DNA of 64,000 nt from Trichobilharzia szidati (lineage: Eukaryota; Platyhelminthes; Trematoda; Strigeidida; Schistosomatidae), in the NCBI GenBank assembly GCA_944472155.2, contig OX235271.1, positions 24,064,977 through 24,128,976 on the forward strand. The letters run 5' to 3'. Numbering within the stretch: position 1 is the first letter of the stretch; every line of letters starts with the position of its first letter. Below, piece by piece: positions 32,828 through 43,394 of this stretch. The notes below the pieces were generated by a model, which saw only the letters and a list, made by a program, of their open reading frames with translations, did no database searches and was not told where the DNA came from. Both the position numbers and the translations under genes were made by a program.

Positions 32828-33830
32828 TGTTATCCCTTTACTTTCCCAGTGGAACATCGGGCTTCGAGTTTGAGCGTTGAAGTTTTGATAGCAGTGGTGC
32901 TAATTTTTACAGGGTGTAGTTGCTAGCCTCGAGCCCAAACTTCCCTCTTTACCATCTTTACTACAGATTAAGGGAGGTAAAGGCGTGAGCAAAGACAGGG
33001 TTCCAGGTGAACATAGACAAGACGGAGGTTATGAAAATAACCAACCAACCAACAACAACATCAACAGCAGCAGCAACATCCAGCGCTAATCACCATCAAC
33101 GAGAGGGATTTGAAAGAGGTTACTTCATTCACTTCACTTATCTAGGGAGTATTGTCTCAACTACATGAGGAACGGACGAAGATGTCAAATCGAGAATCGT
33201 GAAATCGACAAACACATTCATCAACCTGAAACCAATCTGGAAATCTTCGTCACTCAGCATCAACAATAAAATTCGGATTTTCAATACAAACGTCAAGTCA
33301 GTCAGTTCTTCTATACGGATCAGAAACTTGGCCAGTGTGTCACAAAGAATATTTCCAACAGCCTGTTGCAGACCTATATCAACAACTGTCTTCGCTGGCT
33401 CTATACTGAAGATCAGATGGTCGGAAATAATCACCAACAAGAAACTATGGGAACAAACAAAACAAGAATCAACCGCCCAACAAATATGCAGAAGAAAGTG
33501 GAGATTGGATTGGACACTCGCTGAGGAGGCCGTTGGGTGATATCGCGCGTCAGACCAGTGCTTGAGTGGAACCCGAAAGGGAAGCGGCGAGTGGGACGTC
33601 CAAGGGTGACATGGAGGAGATCGTGTGAAGAGGAACTGAAACAGTATGGAATAACATGGATGCAAGTGAAAAGTACAGCAGAAGACAGAAGCAAATGGAG
33701 ACGTGCAGTTGAAGCCCTATGTTCCACTAGGAACCCAAGGGAACAATAATAATAATAAAGGCGTGCGCCGGTCGGGGATCGAACGTGGTTGGCCGGTGTC
33801 CGTCCTACCAGTGAACCACCGGCACACGAA
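32828..33830 (-). mobile_element. SINE-T split by LINE-A
   Basis: The tail and body are at 32828-32987 and the head is at 33756-33830 (CGGGGATCGAACG and CCAGTGAACCACCGGC). The LINE-A insertion separates them. Confidence 0.85.
32988..33755 (+). mobile_element. LINE-A, 5'-truncated, inserted in SINE-T
   Basis: Flanked by TAAAGGCGTG at 32978-32987 and 33756-33765 (the right boundary is ambiguous within the AAT tail). It reads NIDKTEVMKITNQ-like residues, INLKPIWKSSSLSINNKIRI, WNPKGKRRVGRPRVTW and then GAAGCCCTATGTTCCACTAG with an AAT tail. The frame is broken more than once. The truncation leaves only the C-terminal region. Confidence 0.85.
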
Positions 33831-33907
33831 AAATGAATACTGTTAATTTATCACACAGACACACGCACACAAATGTAAGACAACAAGTACCAACAACATT
33901 GACTTAC

Positions 33908-34104
33908 TCAGCTCTATCTTCCAACCATAACAATGGTCTAGCACCTGCACGTAAACCATGAGCGTAGATAGAAGCAATTTTCCGGTAATTTTTACCCTTC
34001 TCCAATAATTCACACCATTTTACATACAGTGTTGAACACATTGTACCAACACCTTGTCTGAATAATAATTCACATAATTCTGTTGGTTGATCACAGTATT
34101 CCGT
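33908..34104 (-). CDS. BUB1: BUB1/BUBR1-like protein, Mad3/BUB1 domain exon (second)
   Basis: A 197-nt internal exon. The acceptor is TTATTATATAG ending at 34105 and the donor is GTAAGT at 33902-33907. It starts in phase 0 and ends two bases into a codon. The 65 complete codons read TEYCDQPTELCELLFRQGVG, then TMCSTLYVKWCELLEKGKNY and IYAHGLRAGARPLLWLEDRA. The pattern GVGT-x-LYVKW-ELLE-GKNYRK-IY-GLRAGARPL is that of the Mad3/BUB1 homology region 1, a TPR-like fold that binds the kinetochore scaffold KNL1 in the spindle checkpoint. It follows the exon at 43119-43263 in phase. The domain is shared by BUB1 and BUBR1/Mad3, so the paralogue cannot be decided; a kinase exon was not found in the window. 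Confidence 0.88.
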
Positions 34105-34799
34105 CTATATAATAAACATGAATGCCAAATGAAATATTACATAATAGAATAGAATGAGTACAGGACAGTAACTAGTCTGCAGTTCAGTAGACAGTCTAAA
34201 TCTTTGATGTGAATACTAAACAATCTGTAGAAACAATAATAAGGAGAATAAATATTTCCATTTTTTTTATTATATTCAAGGTGAATGCACTACAAACCTT
34301 AATTAACAACACACCTAGACACAACACAGTCTATAAATTGACTTAGTAGAAAAAAAATAATCAAGAATTCAAAGCAACAGAAATATTATAGTTCAGATTG
34401 TTTCCACTCGTAAATAGTACAATAATATATGAAAGTTGTTAGTGAAGATATTATAGCAGTCAGTTTAGCATAAGGCTAAGGCAGGAAAAAGAGTACAAGT
34501 TTCAGGAGACGCAAAGTGTTCGGTATAGAACCATATCGCCTACATATATGTACATATATCACATTCACTTTTCATAATGTTACTTTAGTAATCAATCAGT
34601 CTCAGTATATAGAATCAAATCTACAGTACCTGCCATCCAGTTAGTTCACTTTTAACGTGTACTCCTGAAAAAAGAAGGTCGATAGTGGACCAGAGTGACT
34701 AATAGAGACATGATTCATCGATAACTATTATTCGACAACTTTTCAGAAGAAAGACGTTAAATCTAAAATTCTCTTATGATATCAACAGTTTATTTTATT
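34105..34799 (-). other. BUB1-like intron, proximal part
   Basis: The 3' part of the 9,014-bp intron (34105-43118) that separates the two BUB1-like exons. This stretch shows no recognised transposon. The remainder of the intron is annotated element by element. Confidence 0.75.
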
Positions 34800-35085
34800 G
34801 GTTACAGGATTTCATCATGAGCTGCTGACATCGGTTAGAGAACTTTTGGAACCTCCTCCAGGAGTACTGAACAGCTGTTTCGTCCTATACTTTGGGACTC
34901 AACGGCAGTGTACTCAGCCACCAGAGGATGTTCGAACCCACGACCTTCCGGTTACAGGGTAAGCTCGTAGACCATTCAGCCATTGGAACCGGTCTCGAAA
35001 TTTTAGTGCGACCGACACCAGCCAATATCACTGGAGAGTATTTGTCCTCAGTCACGACCGGAGGTCAATCTTGTTTCTGGTAGAA
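34800..35085 (-). repeat. HH-A repeat in BUB1-like intron
   Basis: A minus-strand unit. The hammerhead reads CCGTTGA, GTCC/GGAC around CAAAGTATA, GAAACAGCTGTTC. The tRNA-like head complement (GATGTTCGAACCCACG region) lies near 34926-34990. Confidence 0.7.
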
Positions 35086-35289
35086 GTCAATTTTTTCTAG
35101 GCACTTTGAATGTCAATTTCAGTATTAATAGTTTGAAAAACATAATACTGAGCTACAATTGAGCTATCCAGGTTTGCTATTGGTCTCTCGAAGGACTGCA
35201 ATCGATATTCGTATTTGATATTAGGTGGTAACTGATGTCATGAGTAGAGTGCTTTCATTTGGTTTAGACTAGATTCTATCGGTCAAGTT

Positions 35290-35535
35290 CTAGAATTTTA
35301 CCAACCAGGCTAGGTGGCTTACTATCACGCTACGCTTCAAATTGTTGTTAGGAAAAAACACCAAACCTAGGTCCAAAGTTATCTATCCATTACCTTCAAT
35401 CATTTAACAACAATTCAGAGTGTAGTGTGATGGAGAACCACCTGGCATGATGGCCACACTGCAAACTTGCCTACCGGGATTTATTTTGCCTCAAACAAAG
35501 CAACAGTCGCATGATATCAGTCACTGCCTAGTGCC
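35290..35535 (+). repeat. HH-345 old fragment
   Basis: CACCAAACCTAGGTCCAAAG preserves the hammerhead stem III and cleavage region. GGCATGATGGCCACACTGCA continues the unit. Confidence 0.6.
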
Positions 35536-35694
35536 TAATCGAGAGTTTAATTAAATCAAATTAACAGCTACAAATACATTGAATATGTATAAGCTGGATA
35601 TACTTAGCAGTCATGGAGAGGAATTAGGTATAGATAGATGGGATAAAATGATTCAATTCTGAAATTATTTTGATAACCATTATCTAACACGTAG

Positions 35695-35835
35695 ATGTAT
35701 GCAATTATTATTACTATTCCATTGGGTTCCGAGTGGAACACACGGCTTCAACAACACATCTGCACTTTGTTCTATTCTCGGCTGTCCTCTTCATCTGGGC
35801 CCACGATTGGCTATAATCGCTCATCTCTCAGTTTA
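35695..35835 (-). mobile_element. LINE-A 3' end fragment
   Basis: Minus strand ending GTGTTCCACTCGGAACCCAA plus ATA-type tail. It abuts LINE-B in opposite orientation. Confidence 0.7.
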
Positions 35836-36605
35836 CACCGTATCTGGCGTAGAGGTGATATCCAACTGTCGACCAAAAAGCGTGTATACTCCTCATCAGT
35901 CCGCTACGTCCTCCACTATGGCTGTGAGACGTGGCCATTGAGAGTGAAAAACATGAAAAGACTAGCTGTCTTCGATCATAGGTGCTTGTGTTCTCTCTTC
36001 CGTGTGAAGTGGTATCATAGGGTGAACAATAATGAGGTAAGGCGTGAGTCGAGTGCTAGGTAGGCGGGAGGGGAAATCAGTCAACGAGACTGTGAAGTTA
36101 CATCGACTGAGATGGTTAAGACATGTGTTACGCATGCATGTCTAGCCATTGCCTTCCTCGGCAGCGGGTAATGTCGGCTGATATAGGGTCAGGATGGAAA
36201 AGAGCTAGCGGCGGTCAAACCAAAACATGGCTTCATCAGTCAATGAAATCCACAACAGTTAGTTGAAGCCAGACACGTAGGAAGGTTTAGATTTCCTGAC
36301 TGGTTGGGGTCCTCGGGACGGTAAAAACGAATGAAGGCAGGAGACAATTGTTGATATGGCTCAAAATCGTTCTCAATGAATAGCGCAGATGCATCCACTC
36401 CTTGTGACTCATAATGCCCAATGAAACTACATTTGTTTTTTGTTATTACTATTCTTTTGGTCTTATAACACTGTCTACTGTCTCTATTTTGCATTTCTTC
36501 TATTTTCTTCTCTTGCTTTGTGTGCTACATGGAGGGAATGTGGTGACTTGAACTGCTGCACATCGGTGCAAAGTTCTGTGTCGAAAACAGACAGACAGAT
36601 ATGAG
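35836..36605 (+). mobile_element. LINE-B (RTE-like) 3' part
   Basis: Plus strand: RIWRRGDIQLSTKKRVYSSS, VRYVLHYGCETW, MKRLAVFDHRCLCSLF, RWL.HVLRM-type decayed residues, then a 3' untranslated region ending GTGCAAAGTTCTGTGTCG with the tail AAAACAGACAGACAGA. Multiple stops. Confidence 0.8.
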
Positions 36606-36741
36606 ATTGAGGTGAAATTTATTTTTACACGCGATAAACACTGAATGATATATAAGAATACATAAGAGAACAATATTGTTTTCACCTAAATCTCATCAGC
36701 CTTAACTCAAATGTGCCTGCATGTTCGTATATATTTAAACC

Positions 36742-36985
36742 GCGCGTCGGTGGCACAGCGGTAGAGTGCTCGCCAACCACTGATGTGGTCCGGGGTTCGG
36801 TCCCTGGCCGACGCACTCCTTTACCTCACTAAGCCAGTAATAAGGCTGGTAAACAGGAAAGGTTGGGCATGAGGCTAGCAACCCCATCCTGTAAAAATGA
36901 ACACTGCTACGGAAACTTCAAGTTGGAGGCTTGAAGCCCTATGTTCCACTGGGAACGTAAAAGGAATATATATATATATATATAC
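36742..36985 (+). mobile_element. SINE-T with target duplication
   Basis: Inside the BUB1-like intron. Flanked by ATATATTTAAACC at 36729-36741 and 36986-36998; the 3' tail has expanded into a TA run. Confidence 0.88.
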
Positions 36986-37316
36986 ATATATTTAAACCAA
37001 TCATGGTGATTTCCCAATAGGATGATAAGATTGTGCAATTAGTCACAATGATGCTACAACTAATAATAATGGTTTTATCGACAACAAAGGTGACAACGTG
37101 GCGTGATCTGTGATAACAAGAATAATGAGAAACACCACGATTCAACAAACAAATGTTCAGGTAGACGTGGTAGTCAGTAAAGGCTAAGAAAAACAAACAG
37201 ACCGACTAAGTAATGTTAGATTGTAAGCGAAGTAAATCAACTATCTTTTAATGAAGATGTGCTAAGATTAAGAGGGATTTAAAATACAACTAAGGGATGG
37301 TGGTGACGTCACCACC

Positions 37317-37564
37317 CTTCTTTTTCTCCTTCCTTTATGTTCTCAGTGGAACATAGGGCTTCAAGCTAGTGGTTCAAAGTCTCTCTCGTAGTGATGTTTA
37401 TTTTCACGGAATGGGGTTTCTAGCCTCACGGTCAACCTTCCCTCTTTACCAGTTCTATTACTGGCTTAGCGAGGTAGGAAAGTGCGTCTGTGGCCGAGGA
37501 TCGAGCCCCGGACCACATGATCTGTGGTTGGCGAGCATTCTACTGCTGTGCAACCAACGCACTC
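37317..37564 (-). mobile_element. SINE-T with target duplication
   Basis: Flanked by GACGTCACCACC at 37305-37316 and 37565-37576. Confidence 0.9.
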
Positions 37565-37764
37565 GACGTCACCACCTGGTCAAGTCTTAATAGAGTTAAG
37601 GGAAGGGTAATGGCTGTGCAAACTTCTTAATAGGCTTAAATGTGTTGTTCTGAAATTTTACAATGGGAATATTTAATATTTAGAAATGATTAATATTCAA
37701 TCTAACATAAATGGTGACAGAATTAATGTGCATACAGAGTTATTTTGTACGGATTTGATTTATT

Positions 37765-37965
37765 CTAAGCGTGATCACAGAACTGACATCAGTTAGAGAA
37801 CCACTCAACACTAGGGCGTATTGAGGAGTTGTTTTGTCCCAGTCCACGACTCCTCAGTAGTACGCAAGTATGACCCTATCGGGGATTGAACCCAGAACTA
37901 TCGAATTAAACTGCGCGGAGCTCTTTGACGGTTTGTTATTCAGTTATTAGGACGGAATCCAATGG
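37765..37965 (-). repeat. HH-A-related repeat, diverged
   Basis: Minus strand: B-box region (GGTTCAATCCCCG) followed by a degraded hammerhead (CTGAGGAGTCGTGGACTGGG, ACAAAACAACTCC). Confidence 0.55.
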
Positions 37966-38137
37966 CGCATCAACTTTAGCTTTAGTCTACTTCTGTGTAA
38001 AAAAAGAAATTGATAATATAATCTTTAAAAAGTGATTTCTTTCTCCTTTAGAAGAGAACAAAAACAAACTATCTATGATGTAAGCAGCCTAGAAATACAC
38101 GACCGATGCACTAAGGTATAAAGAAGAAGAAACAAAG

Positions 38138-38941
38138 TTCACTTTTAACGGTTTGAAAAAATTTGGGCATTGGGTATATGATATTCATTATAATAAAGGT
38201 TTTTTGTATTTCCCAATGAATGAAAAACAAAACGATATTGTTTTTACTGACGTTTCGCTATTTAATGCTAATAGCTTTATCAAAGTATTATTAAACCGGA
38301 ATTTACAAAATCTCAGCATATATATAACAAACAGTTAGGGTGTGAGAAAATAGACATAGGTCAAGTTAAAGGGACATATTGAAAGTAAAAATAGCAATGA
38401 AGATAACTATACCAAATAACAAAGGTAATAGTATGTCTGTTATGATATCGAAATAAAGTTTACTAACTTGATCATCGTTCGTCTGTTTGGGGGCATTTTT
38501 AGTTGTCAAGTTGGTGAATTGGTAAAGATAACAAAACCATCATGTGTAGATTGTTAGATTTGATAAGTGTATAAGATTATAAAGGCAGTGTGTGTTTACA
38601 TAGTGAAAGTGCTTATCACAGTCGTGTTGGTTTTCTCACTTGATGGGGGGAGGGAGGTGTTGTAACCAGGTCAGATTCTGTTTTAGTCCATCATTCCTAT
38701 TCAGGCAATTTTTGGTTTAGTTATCTTCATTGCTATTTTTACTTTCAATATGTCCCTTTAACTTGACCTATGTCTATTTTCTCACACCCTAACTGTTTGT
38801 TATATATATGCTGAGATTTTGTAAATTCCGGTTTAATAATACTTTGATAAAGCTATTAGCATTAAATAGCGAAACGTCAGTAAAAACAATATCGTTTTGT
38901 TTTTCATTCATTGGGAAATACAAAAAAACCTTTATTATAAT
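38138..38941. mobile_element. PLE-C inverted-ends insertion
   Basis: Flanked by 15-bp direct repeats GAAGAAGAAACAAAG at 38123-38137 and 38942-38956. The left arm (38138-38414, minus) and right arm (about 38725-38941, plus) are near-perfect inverse copies of the PLE-C 3' end. The centre (about 38415-38720) is minus-strand sequence equivalent to 27975-28180, upstream of the terminus. No RT remains. Confidence 0.85.
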
Positions 38942-39374
38942 GAAGAAGAAACAAAGCACATATGCTAACTACACTTATCACCATATTTTCACAGGTGCGA
39001 AAATGAATGCAATATGTCAAAAGGAATGTTTTGCTGATTAAGCTGTCCAATCTCTCTCTCTCTTCTTCATGAATTCTAAATTACATAACAGAAAAGTAGG
39101 ATAAGTATACACACCCACACAGAGAGAGAATAAGGACTAATGATTATAACAATGAAGGTAATATAATAAATGCAACTAATAATATCAAGTCAGATTACAT
39201 TCATTTAGACAATCCTAAAATATTGATAGTATGAAGACAAAATTAAAGGAGAGAGAAATGCGCAAAAACAACAATCAAGAAGAAATTTATTAGTTTACCA
39301 TATCACCGCCCCCCACCCACTCTTGGAACACACAGACAAATACACTTAAATTACGTACGAATTAAATTATCATT

Positions 39375-39655
39375 ACAGGATTTCATCATGAGCTGACATC
39401 GGTTACAGGACCATTGAAAAACCAGTACAGGAGTACTGGACAGCTTAAAGGTCTACGAGTTCGCCTTGTAACCGAAAGGTTCCGGATTCGAGCCCTAGTG
39501 GTGGGTGTGTACTCTGCTGTGGAAGAGTCGCAGACGAAGACGAAACAGCTAGTAGTTTTCCTATAATTCTCTAATCGATGTCAGCTCATGATGAAAATCC
39601 TGTAACCAATCAGATCAAACGTTTACTGCAGACCAACACTTAAATTATCATTGTC
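39375..39655. repeat. HH-A repeat, compact pair
   Basis: A short minus tail (ATTTCATCATGAGCTGACAT) is followed directly by a plus head and degraded hammerhead (GAAGAGTCGCAGACGAAGAC, GAAACAGC) and the plus tail. Confidence 0.65.
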
Positions 39656-39819
39656 GTCTGTGATAAACTGTGAAAACCATACGACAATGTAAAACACTTT
39701 TATCTACAAGTAGGGGGGCTGGGGAAGAGAACAGACAAAAATGAAACGAGAAAACAGACACAAATTCATATTTTGTCTTTGTGTTTCTAGACGTGTTTAT
39801 TTTTTTTAATTATTTCAGT

Positions 39820-40390
39820 GTTGTAAGATGGATTTAGACGGATTGCAAACTATTATCAACAGCTGCCAACTTTGCTGGCTCCATATTGAAGATCAAAACG
39901 CTGGCTGGTCAGAAATAATTAACAACAAGAAACTCTGTAGTGGAAAAAACCAACCAAGAGTCTTATTGCTCAACAAATATGTAGGAGAAATTAGAGATGG
40001 ATCGGACATATGCTGAGCAGGCTGTCGAATGACATCGCGTGCAAGGCTATCGATTGGATTCCGGATGGGAAACAACGAATGGTTCATCCAAGGGTGACAA
40101 TGAGATCGTGAGAGAAGATGAGCGATTATGGGCAATCGTGGACCCAGCTGAAGAGGACAGCAGAGAATAGAAGAAAGTGGAGATTCGTTGTTGAATCGCT
40201 ATGTTTCACTCGGAACCCAATGGAATAATAAAAATAATCACCGGCTGGCCAGAAAGGAGCATTAGCAACAAGAAACTACGGGGACAAACTAACTAAGAAC
40301 CTACTGTAGGTGGAAATGGAGATGGATCGGGCATTCGCTGAGGAGACCATCGAGTACCATCGCGCTTAATGCATGGCTTGTTTTTTTTTC
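39820..40390 (+). mobile_element. LINE-A fragments, two in tandem
   Basis: 39820-40235 covers INSCQLCWLHIEDQNAGWSE through the tail GGAACCCAATGGAATAATAA. 40236-40390 restarts at CCGGCTGGCCAGAAAGGAGC, earlier in the element, and breaks off at a T run. Confidence 0.7.
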
Positions 40391-40618
40391 GTTGTACTTA
40401 ATACTTTGTAGAATAAATACCAATGACAAGACTCATAGAGGAAATAAGTAAAATAAGTTATAGTTGCAAATAAATCACAGAGTCAGACAAAATAATGCAG
40501 ATGCAAGTGGTTGCATTTCTCTATCATCAACATAGGTGTCGAAATTAAATGCTTACCTCCAAAGATGCTTACTACACATTTAATGTTATAGTCTCTCAGA
40601 CACTATTACTTATTATTT

Positions 40619-41575
40619 CGACAGAGAAAGAAAGACCAGATTTGCAGGATAAAATGTGATATCATCATTCTACTTCACAGGTTCTCATCAGTTGTTGCAA
40701 ACAACTACCTGAAATTACAATGGTTATAAATAATAACATTTTATACTTCATTGTTTGAAAGGTAATAGAGAAAACATTATAAGATGAACGCATCCGGAAT
40801 ATAAGTATTACCAATTTTTAGTTTAAGTCACCATCAATTCATATGCCTTCAAACCTGCTCCAGCAAGTACATTGGAAAGACAGAAAGAAGGGCTTCTATC
40901 CGGTTTTCAGAGCATACTTCAAGAAACTTATGCTTAAAAGGAAGCAGATATTTACAAAGTGCAATTACCAGACACCCACCCTGTGGATACGGGTCATTTC
41001 GTCGACATTTCCAAATCCTTCAAAATATTAAACATACAAAGGATAAGGAATTTACTACGACTTACTGCTGAAACAATTGCAATCAAACGTTTCAGACCAA
41101 ACTTATGCACACAGAGAGAGTGTAGTGAATCTTTCACTCCCTTGGTAAGCGTATTACTTTCATTACACTGATTAGTCATACACACTAATGAGCTGAACTC
41201 ACTAAGCAAGTTTTCAATTCGATGTACTTTAACCCTCTTGAGTCGCTACGTTGACGTACAAGATAACACTGTTTATTAGATTCTTCTGTTTACTGTCTTC
41301 TCTCACCCCCTCCTTTTTTTCATAAATTGATAGCATATAAATTTAGGGTAACTTAAACTAAAAATTGGTAATGCTTATATTCCGGATGCGTTCATCTTAG
41401 AATGGTTTCTTTATTACCTTTCAAATATTGAAGTATGAAATGTTAGTATTTATAACCATTGTAATCTCAGACAGTCTGTAGCAGCTGATGAGAACCTGTG
41501 GAATACAGTGATAAGATCATTAATTCATACTGCAAATCTGGTCTTCACTTCTCTGTCGAAATTTATCAAGAGAAC
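40619..41575. mobile_element. PLE-F with inverted ends around a GIY-YIG relic
   Basis: The left arm 40619-40840 and right arm 41337-41575 are inverse copies (landmark GATGAACGCATCCGGAATAT and its complement). Between them the plus strand reads TCSSKYIGKTERR (the YIG of the endonuclease), then RNLLRLTAETIAIKRFRPNL in another frame. Frameshifted relic. Confidence 0.75.
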
Positions 41576-41599
41576 CAAATGTATTTTATTTATTATTTC

Positions 41600-41800
41600 A
41601 TTCCTTTATGTTCCGCATGGAACATAGGGCTCCAAAAGCTAGAGAGCTTTGAAGTTTCGTTAACAGTGATTTAATTTTTACAGGAGTGGGGGCTGTCAAC
41701 CTCATGCCTAACGTTTCCGCCTCACCGGTGTTTAGGAATAACCTCGTCGATCGAGGGATCTAATTCCAGACCACATGAGGCGTGGTTGGTTAGCGTAAAT
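41600..41800 (-). mobile_element. SINE-T, diverged
   Basis: T-rich left end, AACATAGGGCTCC tail complement, and head remnant GGCGTGGTTGGTTAGCG. Confidence 0.7.
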
Positions 41801-41959
41801 AACTTTTCTGAATAATTTTGAAATCAGGTAATATAACTATTTAAATGCCTAAAAAATACACATATAATATAACCGGTTATCTTCTAGTTCTTGAATACGT
41901 ACAGAAATATAAAGACAGAGAGAGGGGGAGAGAGGAAGAGGGAAGATTACAAATAACAT

Positions 41960-43090
41960 AATGAAAGTCGGTCGGTCGGTTTTCGACATAGAACTTTGCA
42001 CTGATGTGCGGCAGTTCAAGTCTCCACACTCCCTCCTTGTAGCAGACAAAGCAAGCGAAGAAAGTAGAAGAAATGCATATTAGAGACAGTAAACAGAGGT
42101 GTGAGACAAAGGAATAGAAATAACGGAGAACAAAACAGTTCTATTGGAAATCATAAGTCACAAGGAGTGGATGCATCTGCGCCACTGAGAACGATTTTGA
42201 GCCATGTCAACAATTGTTTCCAACCATTGGTTTTTACCGTCGCGAGGACCCCAACCAGGAAGCCTACACCTTCCTATATGGTTTAGACTAACTGTTGTAG
42301 ATTTCATTGACTGGTGCCATGTTTTCGTTTGACCGCTGCTAGCTCTTTTCCAGTCTGGCCCTATATCAGCTAACATTGCCCGTCGAGGAAGGCGATGACT
42401 AGACATATGTAAAACATGTCTTAACCATCTCAGTCAATGTAACTTCACAGTCTCGTCGATTGATTTCCCAGCCTTACCTAGCACTCGACGCCTAACCTCA
42501 ATATCACTCACCTTATTATACCACTTCACACGGGAGATAGAACGCAGACACCTATGATCGAAGACAGCTAATCTTTTCATGTCTTCCACTATCAATGGCC
42601 AGGTCTCACAGCCATAAAGGAGGACGGAGCGGACTGATGAGCAGTACACACGCCCTTTGGTCGATAGTCGGATATCACGTCTACGCCAGAGACGGCGTAA
42701 ACTGGCATATGCGAACCTAGCCCTCTGTATTCGTGCTGAGATTTCGTCAGAGACCAACCCGTTTGGCACTGGCTGATGGTACTTCCCAAGTAAGTGAAGC
42801 GGTCAACGTGCTCTACCACTTCACTTCCTATTTCTAATCTAGGGGTCGGTGAAGTCCAATCTTGCAGCATCATCTTACATTTTACAGGGGCGAATCGCAT
42901 GCCAAACATACGAAGATTGTTGCTCAAGGTGTTCAGTAGACTCTGCATTTTGTCAGCGTCCTCGCCTAGAAGGACTATATCGTTCGCATATTCTAAGTCG
43001 ACGAGATTATTCCTTGGTAGCAAGTCAATCCCTGAGTCGCTGAAGTGTGTTAGGGTTAAATCCATTAGTACGTCTATGATGAAGTAGTGA
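41960..43090 (-). mobile_element. LINE-B in the BUB1-like intron
   Basis: A long minus-strand copy. 42592-43131 reads IIDVLMDLTLTHFSDSGIDL, LEYANDIVLLGEDADKMQSL (the catalytic YADD is YAND here), then VEHVDRFTYLGSTIS. 42434-42769 reads ARIQRARFAYASLRRLWRRR and SVLLYGCETW; 42158-42406 reads NQWLETIVDMAQNRSQWRRC. The Asp-to-Asn change and frameshifts make the RT inactive. The 3' tail is a CGAC tetranucleotide run. Its 5' break lies about 30 bp from the donor of the BUB1-like exon. Confidence 0.88.
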
Positions 43091-43118
43091 ATATGATACA
43101 ATGGCATGGTCAACTTAC

Positions 43119-43263
43119 TAATTTCATCCAACAGTTAACATAGTCATTATTATTCTTGATATCAGATAGTCCTGAGGAGTCGCGTATACACCGATAAAGA
43201 ACATTTTGTAAATCAGCACATCTGCCTAGGGTGGGATAATTTTGCTCTATCCATTTGATATAT
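43119..43263 (-). CDS. BUB1: BUB1/BUBR1-like protein, Mad3/BUB1 domain exon (first found)
   Basis: A 145-nt internal exon. The acceptor is TTTCCTTTCGTTATAG ending at 43264 and the donor is GTAAGT at 43113-43118. It begins with the last base of a codon and ends in phase 0. The 48 codons read YIKWIEQNYPTLGRCADLQN, VLYRCIRDSS and NNNDYVNCWMKL. This matches the start of Mad3/BUB1 homology region 1: a YIKW-EQ-YP helix, a leucine-rich second helix, and the D-x-RYVx-W-KL motif. Joined to 33908-34104 it gives a continuous domain. Exons for the N-terminus must lie further right, and I could not find them. The protein acts at kinetochores in mitotic checkpoint signalling. Confidence 0.88.
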
Positions 43264-43394
43264 CTATAACGAAAGGAAAAATAAGAAAATATGAAAAAAA
43301 ATATGCAAGTAAACATTTTCACTAACTAAAGAGTAAAAGGATTTTCTTTCAAAAGTACAAATTAGTCACAATGTGGTAAGGAATGTGACTATGA

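Noticed and set aside
40618..41575. hammerhead at CTGATGAGAACCTGTGGAAT in PLE-F ends
   Set aside because: CTGATGA is present but the GAAA and a paired stem II cannot be placed, so it was not called a ribozyme.
42592..43131. 179-codon frame as part of the BUB1-like gene
   Set aside because: The residues around LEYANDIVLLGEDADKMQ are reverse transcriptase and the same block recurs at 59.2-59.9 kb; only the segment beyond 43119 in another frame is exon.
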